This document shows, piece by piece, positions 40,666 through 50,804 of a DNA stretch of 64,000 bases. Location of the stretch: the NCBI RefSeq assembly GCF_017355835.1, contig NZ_JAFEWF010000001.1, forward strand, positions 1,736,001-1,800,000, in the 5' to 3' direction. A program made the translations under genes and the position numbers. Each line of letters begins with the position of its first letter. The stretch's first letter is position 1. This stretch comes from Desertivirga brevis. GTDB taxonomy: Bacteria > Bacteroidota > Bacteroidia > Sphingobacteriales > Sphingobacteriaceae. The notes under the pieces are model-generated. The model searched no databases. It saw only the letters and a program-made list of their open reading frames with translations, and was not told where the DNA came from.

Positions 40666-42999
40666 TCAAAGCTTTACGGCTAACTTGTTTCCAGTATAAT
40701 TAATAGTCGTAGCTATAATACTAGCATTCAATCCATTATTTACGCCCTCTCTAACTACACAGATCCTGAATTTGCGGGACGCTAGCATGCCTTGAAATTT
40801 TCCTTTTCGGTCAGATATAGTTAGTTTTTTCTGAGCATCGTTCCAATCGAAATCAATGGTAGTATACTTCCCTTTCTCGTAATTGTAGTTGTCGTTCTCA
40901 TCTTCGTATAGAGTAAATTTCCCATCGGATCCAGGATAGACACGTATCTCCAGGTTATCCCATTTCTTTTCACTTGAATACTGCACTGCAGGCCCCCAGG
41001 GAATAATAGCGCCAGTTCTGACGTATATTGGAAGAATATCTTTAGGTACATTTTTATTTACCAATTGGCCTCCGCTTAGCACCTCCCCTGTCCAGAAATC
41101 CACCCAATTGCTTCCAGAAGGAAGGTAGACCGGCCATAATTTAACCTCTGGCTTTGTAACCGGTGCAACGAGAACAGACCGGCCAAAAAGATATTCGTTC
41201 CCTATTTCATGAGTTCTTTTGTCGGAAGCAAAATCCATTATTAAAGGACGCATAAATGTACCATCGTTACTGGACACATCCCATGATGTACTGTAAATAT
41301 ATGGTAGCAGACGGTAGCGAAGATTAATTGCCTTCTCCTGAGCATCAAAAGCCCAGTCCCCACGACTACCAAAATTGTATATTTCACGGGGAATTTCGGT
41401 TCCGTGCGAACGCATCATCGGGCAAAAAGCACCGAATTGCATCCAGCGCACATATAGTTCCTGAAATTTAGGATTTTTGGCACCACCTTCCTTATTCCAG
41501 CGCCCGGCAAAGAAGCCGCCAATGTCACTGTTCCAGTTGGGAATGCCCATAAGAGTATAGTTTAAGGCAGCCGGAATCTGCTTTTCGAGCATTTCCCAGG
41601 TCGACTGCACATCCCCGCTCCAGGTGTTTGAACCGTAACGTTGCTGACCTAGGAAGCCGGAACGAGTTAAAAGAACAACGCGCTTATCGTTTGTTGCAGC
41701 TCTTTGATGAGATGCAATGCCACCATTATGCATAAATGAATAAGCATTTTTAACACTTCGGTACGAACCGAGGTGTGTAGGAGAATCAAAGTCGGACTCT
41801 TTTACATTAATATGGTCCGGCTCTGTTGAGTCCAACCACCAGCCGTCATTATTTATATAACTAAAAATGCCTTTATTAAGGTACTTCCAATAGATATCCA
41901 GGGCCGCGGGATTAAAAACATCATAGGGTTTTGCCCCGCTATTAGGCGGCCAGGTGTCAAAGTTCAAAATCATCTTTTTCGCCTCAAGCTCTTTACGCTG
42001 CTCCGTTTGAGGACCAAAGCCTGGCCAGGTGACTATCAGGAGTTTTGCATTGAGTTTATGAATATCATCTACCCATTTTGTGGGGTCAGGAAACCGGTTT
42101 CTGTCAAAACTTTGTGAATTCCATGCGCTATCAGTCCTATTGTATTCGGGCCAGTACCGCCAGTCCTGAATTATCACATCCAAAGGCACTCTTAGATTCC
42201 TGTACTTCTTTATTACCTCCAGGCTTTCGTCCTGAGTTTGATAACGCTCTTTACTCTGGAAGAAACCATAAGCCCACAAAGGAAGCATTGGAGCCTTTCC
42301 CGACAGCGCACGTACTTGTTTTATCACACCGTGCGCATCTCCACCGTACATAAAATAATAGTCAGAACATTTGCCCAAACTTGAGAAAGATAGCTGGCCG
42401 GGAGCATCCGAATAGTTTGATATGGAGTAATTATCCCAGTAAACTGCGTAGCCTTTTATCGACATGAAATACGGAGAATAGGTAAACATGTTTTCGTTCT
42501 TCAAGAGATGGGTTGAATTCCTCCTGTTAAACTTATTATCCATCACCTGCCCTATTCCATATACAGCCTCCGTATCCTCCAACACAAAGGAACCTTTAAC
42601 CGTATAAGAGGGAGTTCCGGCATCGTCTGTAGGATTGAAAGTTGTGGCGCTGTCTATTAGTAACTGCTTATCGGATAGATTGGAGAAAAGAAGACTTCCT
42701 TTAACAAGGTCCACCTCTATCTTAATTTGAGAAGACTCTAAGATTAGCAGATTTGTCTTACCTGTAAATTTAACCTCAGTCTTTTCTGGAATTTTATTTA
42801 CTACAAGACTCTTGTTATCGTAAGTTTTATTTTTTGGAGTTTTAAACACCCTGACGATAGAGGGAGAATAGAATTTCACTTCCACCTCCATTTCTTTAAA
42901 ATCCATCCTGACACCCTGACTTAGCCGTTGCACTTTTTGCGCAAAGGCAGGAGACACAGCGAGCATAACAATGGCTGCACCTATCAATAATTTTTTCAT
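40666..42999 (-). CDS. GH31 family glycosidase, probable alpha-xylosidase or alpha-glucosidase
   Basis: A 777-aa secreted enzyme (signal MKKLLIGAAIVMLAVSPAFAQ cut after residue 20). An N-terminal beta-sandwich is followed by the TIM barrel, whose nucleophile is D390 in GWWLDSTEPD and acid/base is D463 in WSGDVQSTW. The C-terminal beta domains include a DUF5110-like part (LEIRVYPGSDGKFTLYEDEN). The DSTEPD form is seen in Bacteroidota alpha-xylosidases, and the xylan gene neighbourhood supports that, but specificity is not proven. The start codon directly follows a TAAC repeat (43003-43017). Confidence 0.85.
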   Translation of the reverse strand: MKKLLIGAAIVMLAVSPAFAQKVQRLSQGVRMDFKEMEVEVKFYSPSIVRVFKTPKNKTYDNKSLVVNKIPEKTEVKFTGKTNLLILESSQIKIEVDLVKGSLLFSNLSDKQLLIDSATTFNPTDDAGTPSYTVKGSFVLEDTEAVYGIGQVMDNKFNRRNSTHLLKNENMFTYSPYFMSIKGYAVYWDNYSISNYSDAPGQLSFSSLGKCSDYYFMYGGDAHGVIKQVRALSGKAPMLPLWAYGFFQSKERYQTQDESLEVIKKYRNLRVPLDVIIQDWRYWPEYNRTDSAWNSQSFDRNRFPDPTKWVDDIHKLNAKLLIVTWPGFGPQTEQRKELEAKKMILNFDTWPPNSGAKPYDVFNPAALDIYWKYLNKGIFSYINNDGWWLDSTEPDHINVKESDFDSPTHLGSYRSVKNAYSFMHNGGIASHQRAATNDKRVVLLTRSGFLGQQRYGSNTWSGDVQSTWEMLEKQIPAALNYTLMGIPNWNSDIGGFFAGRWNKEGGAKNPKFQELYVRWMQFGAFCPMMRSHGTEIPREIYNFGSRGDWAFDAQEKAINLRYRLLPYIYSTSWDVSSNDGTFMRPLIMDFASDKRTHEIGNEYLFGRSVLVAPVTKPEVKLWPVYLPSGSNWVDFWTGEVLSGGQLVNKNVPKDILPIYVRTGAIIPWGPAVQYSSEKKWDNLEIRVYPGSDGKFTLYEDENDNYNYEKGKYTTIDFDWNDAQKKLTISDRKGKFQGMLASRKFRICVVREGVNNGLNASIIATTINYTGNKLAVKL

Positions 43000-43312
43000 A
43001 TTAGTTAGTTAGTTAGTTATTTGAATTAAGGTAATAAAACCAGGCTGGAGAGCTTAGAATGGTCATTACTTACGTTGGAAGTTTTAACGCGCTCGTTGAA
43101 ATTTCACCATTTCAATTGTTCTTTTTTAACTGAAGGAGGAGATGTACTGGGACGGCTTAACATGTCTAAGAGTTTTATCTGTGACTGATACTCTGCGTAT
43201 CATAAAGCAATAAGGTAAACTCCTTAAAGTATTAAACTACCTACAAGGTAACCTGCGGATGCGCATGACAAACCTAGCATCTACAGATATATACCGTGCA
43301 TTTCTCGTCCTT
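43000..43312. other. Intergenic region with a TAAC tetranucleotide run
   Basis: About 310 bp between GH31 and the DUF5597 gene. In minus-strand sense TAACTAACTAACTAA sits immediately before the GH31 start. A similar run lies at 3975-3987 in the GH97 leader. Nothing else stood out. Confidence 0.45.
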
Positions 43313-44974
43313 TTAATAATTAAAAAGCTTAACCTTAAGTATGGTTACATCGTTAAGATGAACATCTGAAGCTAAATTATAGGGATTCGGCGGTAGTTTT
43401 ATTCCAAATTCATCCCCATTTATAGTTCTTTTTTTCACCCATTTCCCATCAACAAACTTCCCTTCTTCCACCGAGAGGAGCTGGCTATTAGGTTTGCCAG
43501 GATCAGCAGACTCATAGCTAACATGGCAGGCATTTCCGGATACAATAAATTCATTTTCAGAAATCTGAATTACCATACCGAAACCTTTAATTACAGGGTC
43601 CTTTTGGAGATCGTACTTTGGTTTAAAAATGAAGTTACCAAGTTGGAAAGATGCGGGTGATGCATCATCGCCTTCCATAAAACCGTTAATTTTATTATCA
43701 ACCTGGGCTTTGGTAATTAAAGGTTCCAGGTTATTAAGGACTTCATAAGCTTTCTTAATGGGGTGGTTACCATGATAAATATGATGATCGATACCAAATG
43801 GCGAAAAACTGATTGCCTTGAAATGTCCGAATGTGAAAAACGCCTTTGGACCAGCACTTATGGTATCATTCATCCATATCGCGCAAGCTTCTGGTAGAAA
43901 CAAAGGATTTTTATTGTGTACGAAATTGGCGGCTGATGATCCGAATTTTGGTGAATAATTATCATTTGCAAGTACATCGACATCGGGAGCACCCGCTTGC
44001 CAGATATCAAGCATTAAATAATTTGGACCACCGCTAGGCCAGACGCCAGGAATAAGATTACCTCCACTGGCATCCCATGCATTTACCAATGTTGGTATAT
44101 TATAAATTGCTTTCCCTGCCTTCGCAAGTTCATTTACATATTTAGCATAATTCCATGCCATAAATATTTCATCGGTATTTGGTGACATTCCAAAAACCTC
44201 GGTCCATGTACCCTTGGTTTTTTTACCATTATTTACATACGGAGTGGAAATATTGGGTTTCAGTTTATTAAGATTTTTATTAATGTAGCCTAATAACTCA
44301 TCAGGAACATCCTGTCCGAATAACTCAGTAGCTTCAGGGGAGAAATCTCTTGAGCCACCTAATAAACCAACCTCATTTTCAATTTGAACCATTAACACAG
44401 TATGATTCTTATCAGTCTGAACAATTCGTTCGATTAACTTTTTATAAGCTTTCAAATCGGCGTTCAGGCAATTTTTATTAATGTTTGAAATTGTGCTTGA
44501 AATTTTTCCGTCTTTAAAAACCATGCGGGGAAAACGTTCCATGTCAGTTTTAATCCAATCCGGCGTATAATTGGACTCGCCATTTTTCCAACTTCCAAAC
44601 CATAGAATAACAAGTTTTAACTTATTCTCCTTTGCGCTTTTTATATGGCTATCAATAAGTGAATAATCAAAATTACCTTCTACTGGTTCAAATTGCTGCC
44701 AGGTTATGGGTAAAAAAACTGTGTTAACATTAAACGATCTTACGCGTGGCCAGATATTTTTCATATGACCAACGCTGGACGCCGAAGAATTTAAAAGTTC
44801 AGCTCCGATAATCAGAAACGGCTCATCGCTTACGTGCAATTGTTTAACCCCATTAATTTCCTTTATCTTTGGTATAGCTAAATTATTCTGTTTTAAGAGA
44901 TAGTTTACTCTACTACAGGCACCTAACAAGGCTAGTGATAAAGCAAGAACTATAAGCAATTGAATTCTCTTCAT
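43313..44974 (-). CDS. GH35-like lipoprotein with DUF5597 domain
   Basis: About 553 aa from ATG 44974; the 13 codons upstream in frame are unlikely leader. A lipobox-type signal (LALLGACS) makes it a lipoprotein. The GH-A-clan TIM barrel includes WQQFEPVEGNFDYSLIDSHI and the acid/base Glu in VQIENEVGLLGG; the nucleophile Glu is probably that in PLFLPEACAI. The C-terminal beta domain is DUF5597 (FGMVIQISENEFIVSGNACH). Relatives are annotated beta-galactosidase-like, so removal of galactose or a related terminal sugar from hemicellulose side chains is likely. It probably acts on the cell surface or in the periplasm. Confidence 0.75.
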   Translation of the reverse strand: MKRIQLLIVLALSLALLGACSRVNYLLKQNNLAIPKIKEINGVKQLHVSDEPFLIIGAELLNSSASSVGHMKNIWPRVRSFNVNTVFLPITWQQFEPVEGNFDYSLIDSHIKSAKENKLKLVILWFGSWKNGESNYTPDWIKTDMERFPRMVFKDGKISSTISNINKNCLNADLKAYKKLIERIVQTDKNHTVLMVQIENEVGLLGGSRDFSPEATELFGQDVPDELLGYINKNLNKLKPNISTPYVNNGKKTKGTWTEVFGMSPNTDEIFMAWNYAKYVNELAKAGKAIYNIPTLVNAWDASGGNLIPGVWPSGGPNYLMLDIWQAGAPDVDVLANDNYSPKFGSSAANFVHNKNPLFLPEACAIWMNDTISAGPKAFFTFGHFKAISFSPFGIDHHIYHGNHPIKKAYEVLNNLEPLITKAQVDNKINGFMEGDDASPASFQLGNFIFKPKYDLQKDPVIKGFGMVIQISENEFIVSGNACHVSYESADPGKPNSQLLSVEEGKFVDGKWVKKRTINGDEFGIKLPPNPYNLASDVHLNDVTILKVKLFNY

Positions 44975-44997
44975 AATGATTAGTTTAGTTTTTTCAA

Positions 44998-45033
44998 AAC
45001 AAAGGGCAAGCAAATCACCTGATTGCCCCTTGT
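44998..45033 (-). terminator. Terminator after the GH10 gene
   Basis: CAAAGGGCAA (from 44998) pairs with TTGCCCCTTG (to 45033), with one bulge; on the minus strand it is followed by TTTGTTTTG. It separates the GH10 gene from the DUF5597 gene, which then needs its own promoter in the short gap. Confidence 0.5.
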
Positions 45034-45188
45034 TGGGTTTCTACTTTTAGAATTACTTCATAGCAAATAAGTACTTCCATTGCACGAAACATCACATCTT
45101 CACTCTCATTACTACTAAAGCCGATACTATCGACATAAGAACTACCAGGTGGGTAGAAAGCGGTTGAATGCCAGCTTTTGAAACAGGC

Positions 45189-46307
45189 TTATTTCTTGAA
45201 ATTTACCACCTCCCAATAGGCTTTCTTACGTTTAAGCTGCGTATCGAACAACAAGGGGTAATTTTTTCGGCCGGAAACCGGGTAGGTATCAAGCCAGGTG
45301 TATCTGTCGGATACATTCCAGAAAGTGACACTTGTAATATGTTTCCGGTATTCCCGGAAGATGTCAAAAACCATTTTGTACTGCGCAATCTGCTTTTGTT
45401 CAAGCTCCGGTGTCAGGGTATCAACCTCTCCCGGTTGTTTGGCTCTGCGATCCTTCTCCCATGGGTAGACAGACATATCTACTTCTGTAAAATGGATCTG
45501 AATTCCCAGGGACGAGTATTTCTCAATGGCCTCCCTGAGTTCCTTCTCGGTGGGTTCGAAGATGGACCAGTGGGCTTGTAATCCAACCCCATGCACGGGT
45601 ACTTTCGCCTCCAGCAATTGTTTCAGAAGCTTATAAATCCGGTCCCTTTTTTCAGGTCTTTCTGTATTGTAATCATTATAAAAAAGTAGGGCATTAGGAT
45701 CAGCTTCATGCGCAAATTGAAAGGCTTTGGCAATGAAGTCCTCCCCTATGATTTCATACCACTTTGATTTCCTTAAATAGTTGTCGGGATCGTCATCGAT
45801 AGCTTCGTTTACTACATCCCAAGCATAAATCTTTCCCTTATAGCGGTTAACTACTGTATGAATATGATCCCTTAATCGGTCAAGAAGGACTTCCCGACTT
45901 ACCTGATTTCCCTGACTGTCTTTAAACATCCACTCTGGTGCCTGCTCGTGCCAGAGCAAATTATGCCCGCGAACCCTCAATCCATGCTGCTGTGCAAAAT
46001 TAACAATAGAGTCTGCATCTCTCCAGAAATAGCTATCTTCTGCAGGGTGAATAGGTCCCATCTTCATTGCATTCTCCGGTGTGATACTATTAAATTCTCG
46101 CAGCAAAAGGTCTTTTTCATCACCCTGTAAGGTTTGAGTACCTACTGCCACCCCAATAGGGAAAAAGCTTTTGTAGTAGTCTTTGAGCCCTTTCGTGGAA
46201 CTCTTCAACCGCGAGTGCTCTTGCATCTCACGACTGCTTGAACAGCTTGAAAAAAAAGAAACAGCGAGGAAGACAGGGACTATTAAAGATTGAAGTCTAT
46301 TATTCAT
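45189..46307 (-). CDS. GH10 endo-1,4-beta-xylanase
   Basis: A 372-aa lipoprotein-type xylanase. The lipobox Cys is near residue 22 (AVSFFSSCSSS). GH10 signatures are GHNLLWHEQAPEWM, acid/base E168 in WDVVNEAIDDD and nucleophile E275 in IHFTEVDMSVYP, with SVTFWNVSDRYTWLD near the end. The enzyme cuts the internal beta-1,4 bonds of xylan. A lipid anchor would place it on the periplasmic side or the cell surface, consistent with feeding SusCD. A (GT)n run lies in its 5' leader region. Confidence 0.95.
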   Translation of the reverse strand: MNNRLQSLIVPVFLAVSFFSSCSSSREMQEHSRLKSSTKGLKDYYKSFFPIGVAVGTQTLQGDEKDLLLREFNSITPENAMKMGPIHPAEDSYFWRDADSIVNFAQQHGLRVRGHNLLWHEQAPEWMFKDSQGNQVSREVLLDRLRDHIHTVVNRYKGKIYAWDVVNEAIDDDPDNYLRKSKWYEIIGEDFIAKAFQFAHEADPNALLFYNDYNTERPEKRDRIYKLLKQLLEAKVPVHGVGLQAHWSIFEPTEKELREAIEKYSSLGIQIHFTEVDMSVYPWEKDRRAKQPGEVDTLTPELEQKQIAQYKMVFDIFREYRKHITSVTFWNVSDRYTWLDTYPVSGRKNYPLLFDTQLKRKKAYWEVVNFKK

Positions 46308-46323
46308 GTGTGATTGTTTTTGT

Positions 46324-46359
46324 ATGTGTGAGTGTGTGTGTGTGTGTGTGTCTGTGTCT
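46324..46359. repeat. (GT)n microsatellite in the GH10 leader
   Basis: A run of ten GT units (46332-46351) within a GT-rich stretch. In minus-strand sense it is an (AC)n leader 17-52 nt before the GH10 start. Length variation here could change expression. Confidence 0.8.
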
Positions 46360-47172
46360 GAAATTCTAGTGATTGGAATGAATTTTTTCCCGGATTAATC
46401 GCGAACAATCGTTAGCGCGTTAGAAAGCCCTCAACTAAAGAATCTTCTATGTCGTAATAAAAAATTCAAATCTCTTTCTGGCGAAGCATCCATGTCTATG
46501 GAAATTAAAGCAAGCATAATGGTTAGCAAGGTTCCAGGCCTGATGTTCTTCTCCTGTAGCTTTAAATGATGAATTCCACCTGGCATATACCAAGTCTAAA
46601 ATGACCAGTCTAATGCTCAGGAAGAATTGTATAAATTATCAGACCGGATACAGTTATGAAAATAAACAATATCAATTCGATGTGCTATCTCCTTTCATTT
46701 GTTTTTAATTCTCTTATTCCTGCAAAACTACCTTTGCACTAGTTTAATCCCTAGAACACTTGTAAAAATTCATATAACAGATGTAAATCTAAAAGCACAA
46801 AATGAGAATCTCATACGAAAACCTCCTGAGTACTTTCATCTAAGAGAACTGGAAACTACCCCCTCTGCTCCCTCCTGCTGGTACGATTTCATTTAACAAT
46901 TTCAACCCTTGTGATCCTCTTCCCAAGGTTTCCTATTTTGGCCACAATTTAAAACTCTGGTAAATCAACCGCGATACCGCCTGGAAACCTCTACACTTTG
47001 TGGTAATTGTATTAGAAGGCCGTGAGGCTCTATTACCATCTTCGTTACAAGTGCGAATACAACATATGTTACATAGAGATTTACAACCGTTCTAACGTTT
47101 ATCCTACCAGTAAGATACCTTAGCTAAATAATTACGATTGAAAAACACCGTTACCCTTAATTTCCATAACGA
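46360..47172. other. Intergenic region between the divergent GH10 and esterase genes
   Basis: About 800 bp with no protein-like ORF (the 65-codon frame at 46699 has no support). It must contain divergent promoters. AACGTTT-like words near 47095 lie upstream of the esterase gene, but I could not define a full regulatory site. Confidence 0.4.
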
Positions 47173-48048
47173 ATGAAAGTTTTAAAAGCATGTGGGCTTT
47201 ACCTGGTTATTGTCACCCTCATAGTTTTGACTTTACAGGCTAATGCCCAAACTTCAAATACTTTACCACAAGTAAGCTATTTACTTCCAGGAAAAGACCT
47301 GATGGCAATGTCAGAAAAGATTTTATATAAAGAAACGCCGCAGGAAGACATCTACTTGTACCTATTGCGTCCGGTGAAAAAATCCAGGGAGGGGTTACCT
47401 GCTATCATATATTTTACCGGAGGAGGATGGGTAGAGGGCAGTGTAGAAGGGCAAATATCCAATGCCGCATGGTTCCGGGACCAGGGTATAATTGGCATTG
47501 AAGCAGACTACCGGGTAAAATCCAGGCATGGTACTTCCCCCATTGAGTGTATCCAGGATGCCAAATCTGCAGTACGGTATGTTAGAGAACATGCGGAAAA
47601 ACTAGGGATCGATCCCAACAAAATCATAGTTGCCGGAGGTTCTGCTGGCGGTCATATTGCGGTCTGTACGACTATAGATGGTGGTGATGCTCCTAATGAG
47701 AACCTTTCAATAAGCTCCAAACCGAATGGATTAGTACTCCATAATCCGGTTTTAGGAAAAGGTTTCGGTGAGGAATTCTTCAATTTTCATCCGGAATTTT
47801 CCCCTCTACTTCAAGTGAAGAAGGGATGGCCTCCTACCATTTTGTCCTGTGGCACCCAGGACAGTATTACTCCCTATCATTATGCCGCTGAATTTTGTAA
47901 ATTAATGAAAGCTAAAGGAAATAGTTGCGAGTTGATCACCATTAAAGATGCCGGCCACTCCTGCGACTGGCCAGCAACCAATTCCAGCTTTCTGCCTACA
48001 ATTCAGCGAATGAAAGCATTTTTGCAAGAACATAAGTTGGTACGGTGA
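47173..48048 (+). CDS. Secreted alpha/beta-hydrolase (esterase)
   Basis: A 291-aa protein with a signal peptide (to LQANAQ). Alpha/beta-hydrolase features are the oxyanion-type YFTGGGW, nucleophile Ser in AGGSAGGHIAV (about 155-165), acid Asp in CGTQDSITP and His in DAGHSCDW. It belongs to the HSL/CE10-like group. In this xylan region it most likely removes acetyl or feruloyl groups; that is inferred from context. A hairpin follows at 48218-48238. Confidence 0.8.
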   Translation: MKVLKACGLYLVIVTLIVLTLQANAQTSNTLPQVSYLLPGKDLMAMSEKILYKETPQEDIYLYLLRPVKKSREGLPAIIYFTGGGWVEGSVEGQISNAAWFRDQGIIGIEADYRVKSRHGTSPIECIQDAKSAVRYVREHAEKLGIDPNKIIVAGGSAGGHIAVCTTIDGGDAPNENLSISSKPNGLVLHNPVLGKGFGEEFFNFHPEFSPLLQVKKGWPPTILSCGTQDSITPYHYAAEFCKLMKAKGNSCELITIKDAGHSCDWPATNSSFLPTIQRMKAFLQEHKLVR

Positions 48049-48217
48049 GGCATACAGTTGAAGTTTTCAGTTACTGGTTGCCTGCTGAGTTGTTATCATC
48101 TTGAACAAGGGCAACAATCTGTTTAGAAACTAAACAATAGCCCGATAAAATAAAAAACATCTTTTCCTAAGTTTACTTTCTTGAGGACCAGCATTTATAA
48201 TCAGGAGCTAAAAGTGT

Positions 48218-48238
48218 AAGGGTACGCAAGGTACCCTT
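48218..48238. terminator. Hairpin between convergent genes
   Basis: AAGGGTAC (48218-48225) pairs exactly with GTACCCTT (48231-48238) around GCAAG. No T run follows, so termination is likely but not certain. Confidence 0.5.
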
Positions 48239-48284
48239 AATTAATCAATCATTGTAAACGTTAACGCTGTGTCTTTTAACAGGG

Positions 48285-50804
48285 TTATTTCGCAGCCTTA
48301 ATTCTTAATATAGTATAGGAAAAAGGCGGAAAAGTATACTCGAATTCCTTAGCAAATTTAGTATACTCGCTTTCTTTCGGATAAATTCTTTCCGGCGCAA
48401 CAAATGAATTCTCATCCTCACCCTTATTAGCTGTCAGGGAAATTACTCGACCTTTGGTTGATATACTGCCTGCACCTTCAATTTTTACATTTTGCGACCA
48501 TGCAGTTCCTGCGGCATTAACCACCTTCAATATTACTTCATCCTTAGTTGAATCGTAACCCGAACTAAAGAATTGCATCGGAGGGCTTTGGTTTTCATAA
48601 GCCAGGATTAGATCACCATCCATAAACAACTGGGCTTTTTGTCCGTTGCAGACCAGTTTCACATTATACCATTTGTCAACATCGATCTTATGAGGTATAC
48701 TTTTACTAACAGCGCCAACCTGGTTACCATTGGTAATCCTTTCAACTGCTGTTGCGGAATTATTCCAGCCAGCCACATTAAATACCAGGCCTTCTTTCCC
48801 CTCATCATCCATGCCAAAGTAGATGAAGAAACCTTCCTTACCTCCTGTTTTACGAGCCTTGAATTCCAGAGTATAGTTATTTCCTTTGAAGCCCTTCACA
48901 AGAGCCTTGGTTCCCGACTCAGTGGATGTTTGTGCCAGAACTGCATTACTCACATTCCAGGTTCCTTTGTAAACAGTATTATCCGAAAGGGTCACCCCAA
49001 TGTCCTGACCATTCCGATTAATTTTTAAATCCTTAAACTCAACCTGGGTTTCCCATGATCCAAAACCAAAACTTCCCGGAGCAATGTCTTTCTGCTGGGG
49101 CGCACTCATGGTGAAGTTTGATTGCACGTTGTAGTTGGGACGGTTTTCTGCTGCCATTTTTTGTACGTAATAGGAACTTCTTCCTAAAACCTTTTCGCTA
49201 TCCAGCCAGATAAGATTAACAGGCCAGGAACGGTCGTTACGGTTCTCGAGGAGTGGGGCGTAAGAGGCCATTTTTACCAGATCACCGTTACGTTCCATAC
49301 CTCCAATAAACGCCGCTTCCGATAATGCCGCAGACATATTTCCGCCTCCGACTGCTTGATTAGCTGCGTATTCACCCACATATACCGTATACTTATCACG
49401 GGGGTGATTATCGAAAATTGTGGTATTCGCCAGGAACCAATCAGGGGAAACATACCAGTGGGGATCGATGCGATCAGTTTTTGCAATTTTACCAGTACCA
49501 TTCACACCGTGATTTGAAATAAGTATGAGTTGAGGGTATTTTTTCTTTATAGCCGAGTAGAAGATATCGAATCTTTCGTCATACTCATCACCCCAGTTTT
49601 CATTGCCAATCTCTATGTATTTAAGCGGGAAAGGCTTAGGGTGTCCGGCAGCCGCACGTTTTGCCCCCCATTCAGTAGATCTATCTCCAAGTGCATATTC
49701 TATTGCATCCATGCAGTCGTTAAGGTAATACTCTACGCTATCCTTCGAACAGGCATCTCCGGCTCTGTATTGACAGCCGATACCAACGCTTGCAACAAAC
49801 ATTGCATCGGCCCCCATATCTTCGCAGAACTGGAGCAATTCGTAGTATCCAAAGCCATAGGAGCTTCGGTACCCCCAAAGACTGTACTCTCCTGGACGAG
49901 ACGCAGGGTCCCCCAATGTTTTTTTCCATTCAAAGCGGTTCTCTACTGTGATTCCTTCTACTACACAACCACCAGGCCAGCGAACGAACGCAGGTTTCAA
50001 ACCACTTACCATGTCAGCTACATCCTTGCGTAATCCGTTCTTCCGGTTATTAAATGTCTTCTCGGGAAAAAGAGATACATAATCAAGCCAAACCGTTCCC
50101 TTGCTGTTAAATTCCAGAGCCAGTTTTGCTTTTGAGTCTTTGATAAAGGGTTGAAGCACCGTCTTTAGATCTGTCCATTCGTTCGCCGGGGTCTTTTTCA
50201 GTATAGCTGAAGCGAGGACCTGTCCTGTCTGCGAAATCAATTTTGCTGTTATTGTTCCCCTGTAGTCAGCTGAGGTTCGGAGAATAGTACGAAGATGATA
50301 TTTTTCTCCTGCTGCAATCCCCATTCCCCAGTAACCATCATTAATAAACAGTACGGGTGAAGAAGCATCACTGATCCTTATTTTGGCACTATTAGGTGCG
50401 GTGTCGAATCTGGGATTTTCTTTAGTTAGCGATACACTTGCAGATAAAGTACCAATTGTTTTTAAATTCCATCCGGGAACCGGCTCTTTAGTCCATCCAA
50501 AGGTTTGATCAACAACCTGTCCTGTCAGATGATTTACTTTCCTTGGAGGGATCAGTCGGTCATTGGCGGTGTAACCCTCCGGCATTTCAAGCTCTTCAAA
50601 ACTACGATTTTTCACTAATTCGGCGTATAAGCCTCCATCTCCTGCATGGTTGATTTCCTCAAAGAAAACGCCATACATCGATGGTGCTATTTCAGCACCT
50701 TTTGCCTTAATGTTAATAACAAGTGGTTGCTTTTGTGAAAAAGCATTGATATTGATAAGCAATAATGCCGGGGCGATTAGTCTGGTGACTATTGATTTAT
50801 TCAT
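48285..50804 (-). CDS. GH51 alpha-L-arabinofuranosidase with extra LamG-like domain
   Basis: An 839-aa secreted protein. GVFFEEINHAGDGGLYAELV is the GH51 start block. A CBM-like beta domain is inserted at about 100-250. The catalytic barrel has acid/base E402 in EIGNENWGDEYDE and nucleophile E478 in VYVGEYAANQ. A second beta-sandwich (about 590-740, FYIYFGMDDEGKEG-like and KWYNVKLVCNGQKAQLFMDG) is LamG/DUF1080-like and sits inside the C-terminal beta region. The enzyme removes arabinofuranosyl side groups from arabinoxylan or arabinan. The long architecture is typical of Bacteroidota GH51. Confidence 0.92.
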   Translation of the reverse strand: MNKSIVTRLIAPALLLININAFSQKQPLVINIKAKGAEIAPSMYGVFFEEINHAGDGGLYAELVKNRSFEELEMPEGYTANDRLIPPRKVNHLTGQVVDQTFGWTKEPVPGWNLKTIGTLSASVSLTKENPRFDTAPNSAKIRISDASSPVLFINDGYWGMGIAAGEKYHLRTILRTSADYRGTITAKLISQTGQVLASAILKKTPANEWTDLKTVLQPFIKDSKAKLALEFNSKGTVWLDYVSLFPEKTFNNRKNGLRKDVADMVSGLKPAFVRWPGGCVVEGITVENRFEWKKTLGDPASRPGEYSLWGYRSSYGFGYYELLQFCEDMGADAMFVASVGIGCQYRAGDACSKDSVEYYLNDCMDAIEYALGDRSTEWGAKRAAAGHPKPFPLKYIEIGNENWGDEYDERFDIFYSAIKKKYPQLILISNHGVNGTGKIAKTDRIDPHWYVSPDWFLANTTIFDNHPRDKYTVYVGEYAANQAVGGGNMSAALSEAAFIGGMERNGDLVKMASYAPLLENRNDRSWPVNLIWLDSEKVLGRSSYYVQKMAAENRPNYNVQSNFTMSAPQQKDIAPGSFGFGSWETQVEFKDLKINRNGQDIGVTLSDNTVYKGTWNVSNAVLAQTSTESGTKALVKGFKGNNYTLEFKARKTGGKEGFFIYFGMDDEGKEGLVFNVAGWNNSATAVERITNGNQVGAVSKSIPHKIDVDKWYNVKLVCNGQKAQLFMDGDLILAYENQSPPMQFFSSGYDSTKDEVILKVVNAAGTAWSQNVKIEGAGSISTKGRVISLTANKGEDENSFVAPERIYPKESEYTKFAKEFEYTFPPFSYTILRIKAAK

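Noticed and set aside
46699..46896. 65-codon plus-strand ORF
   Set aside because: Hydrophobic start but no ribosome-binding site, motif or neighbour support.
48251..48265. LacI-like operator (AAACGTTAACG) after the GH51 stop
   Set aside because: Located at the 3' side of two convergent genes, where an operator has no promoter to control; likely chance.
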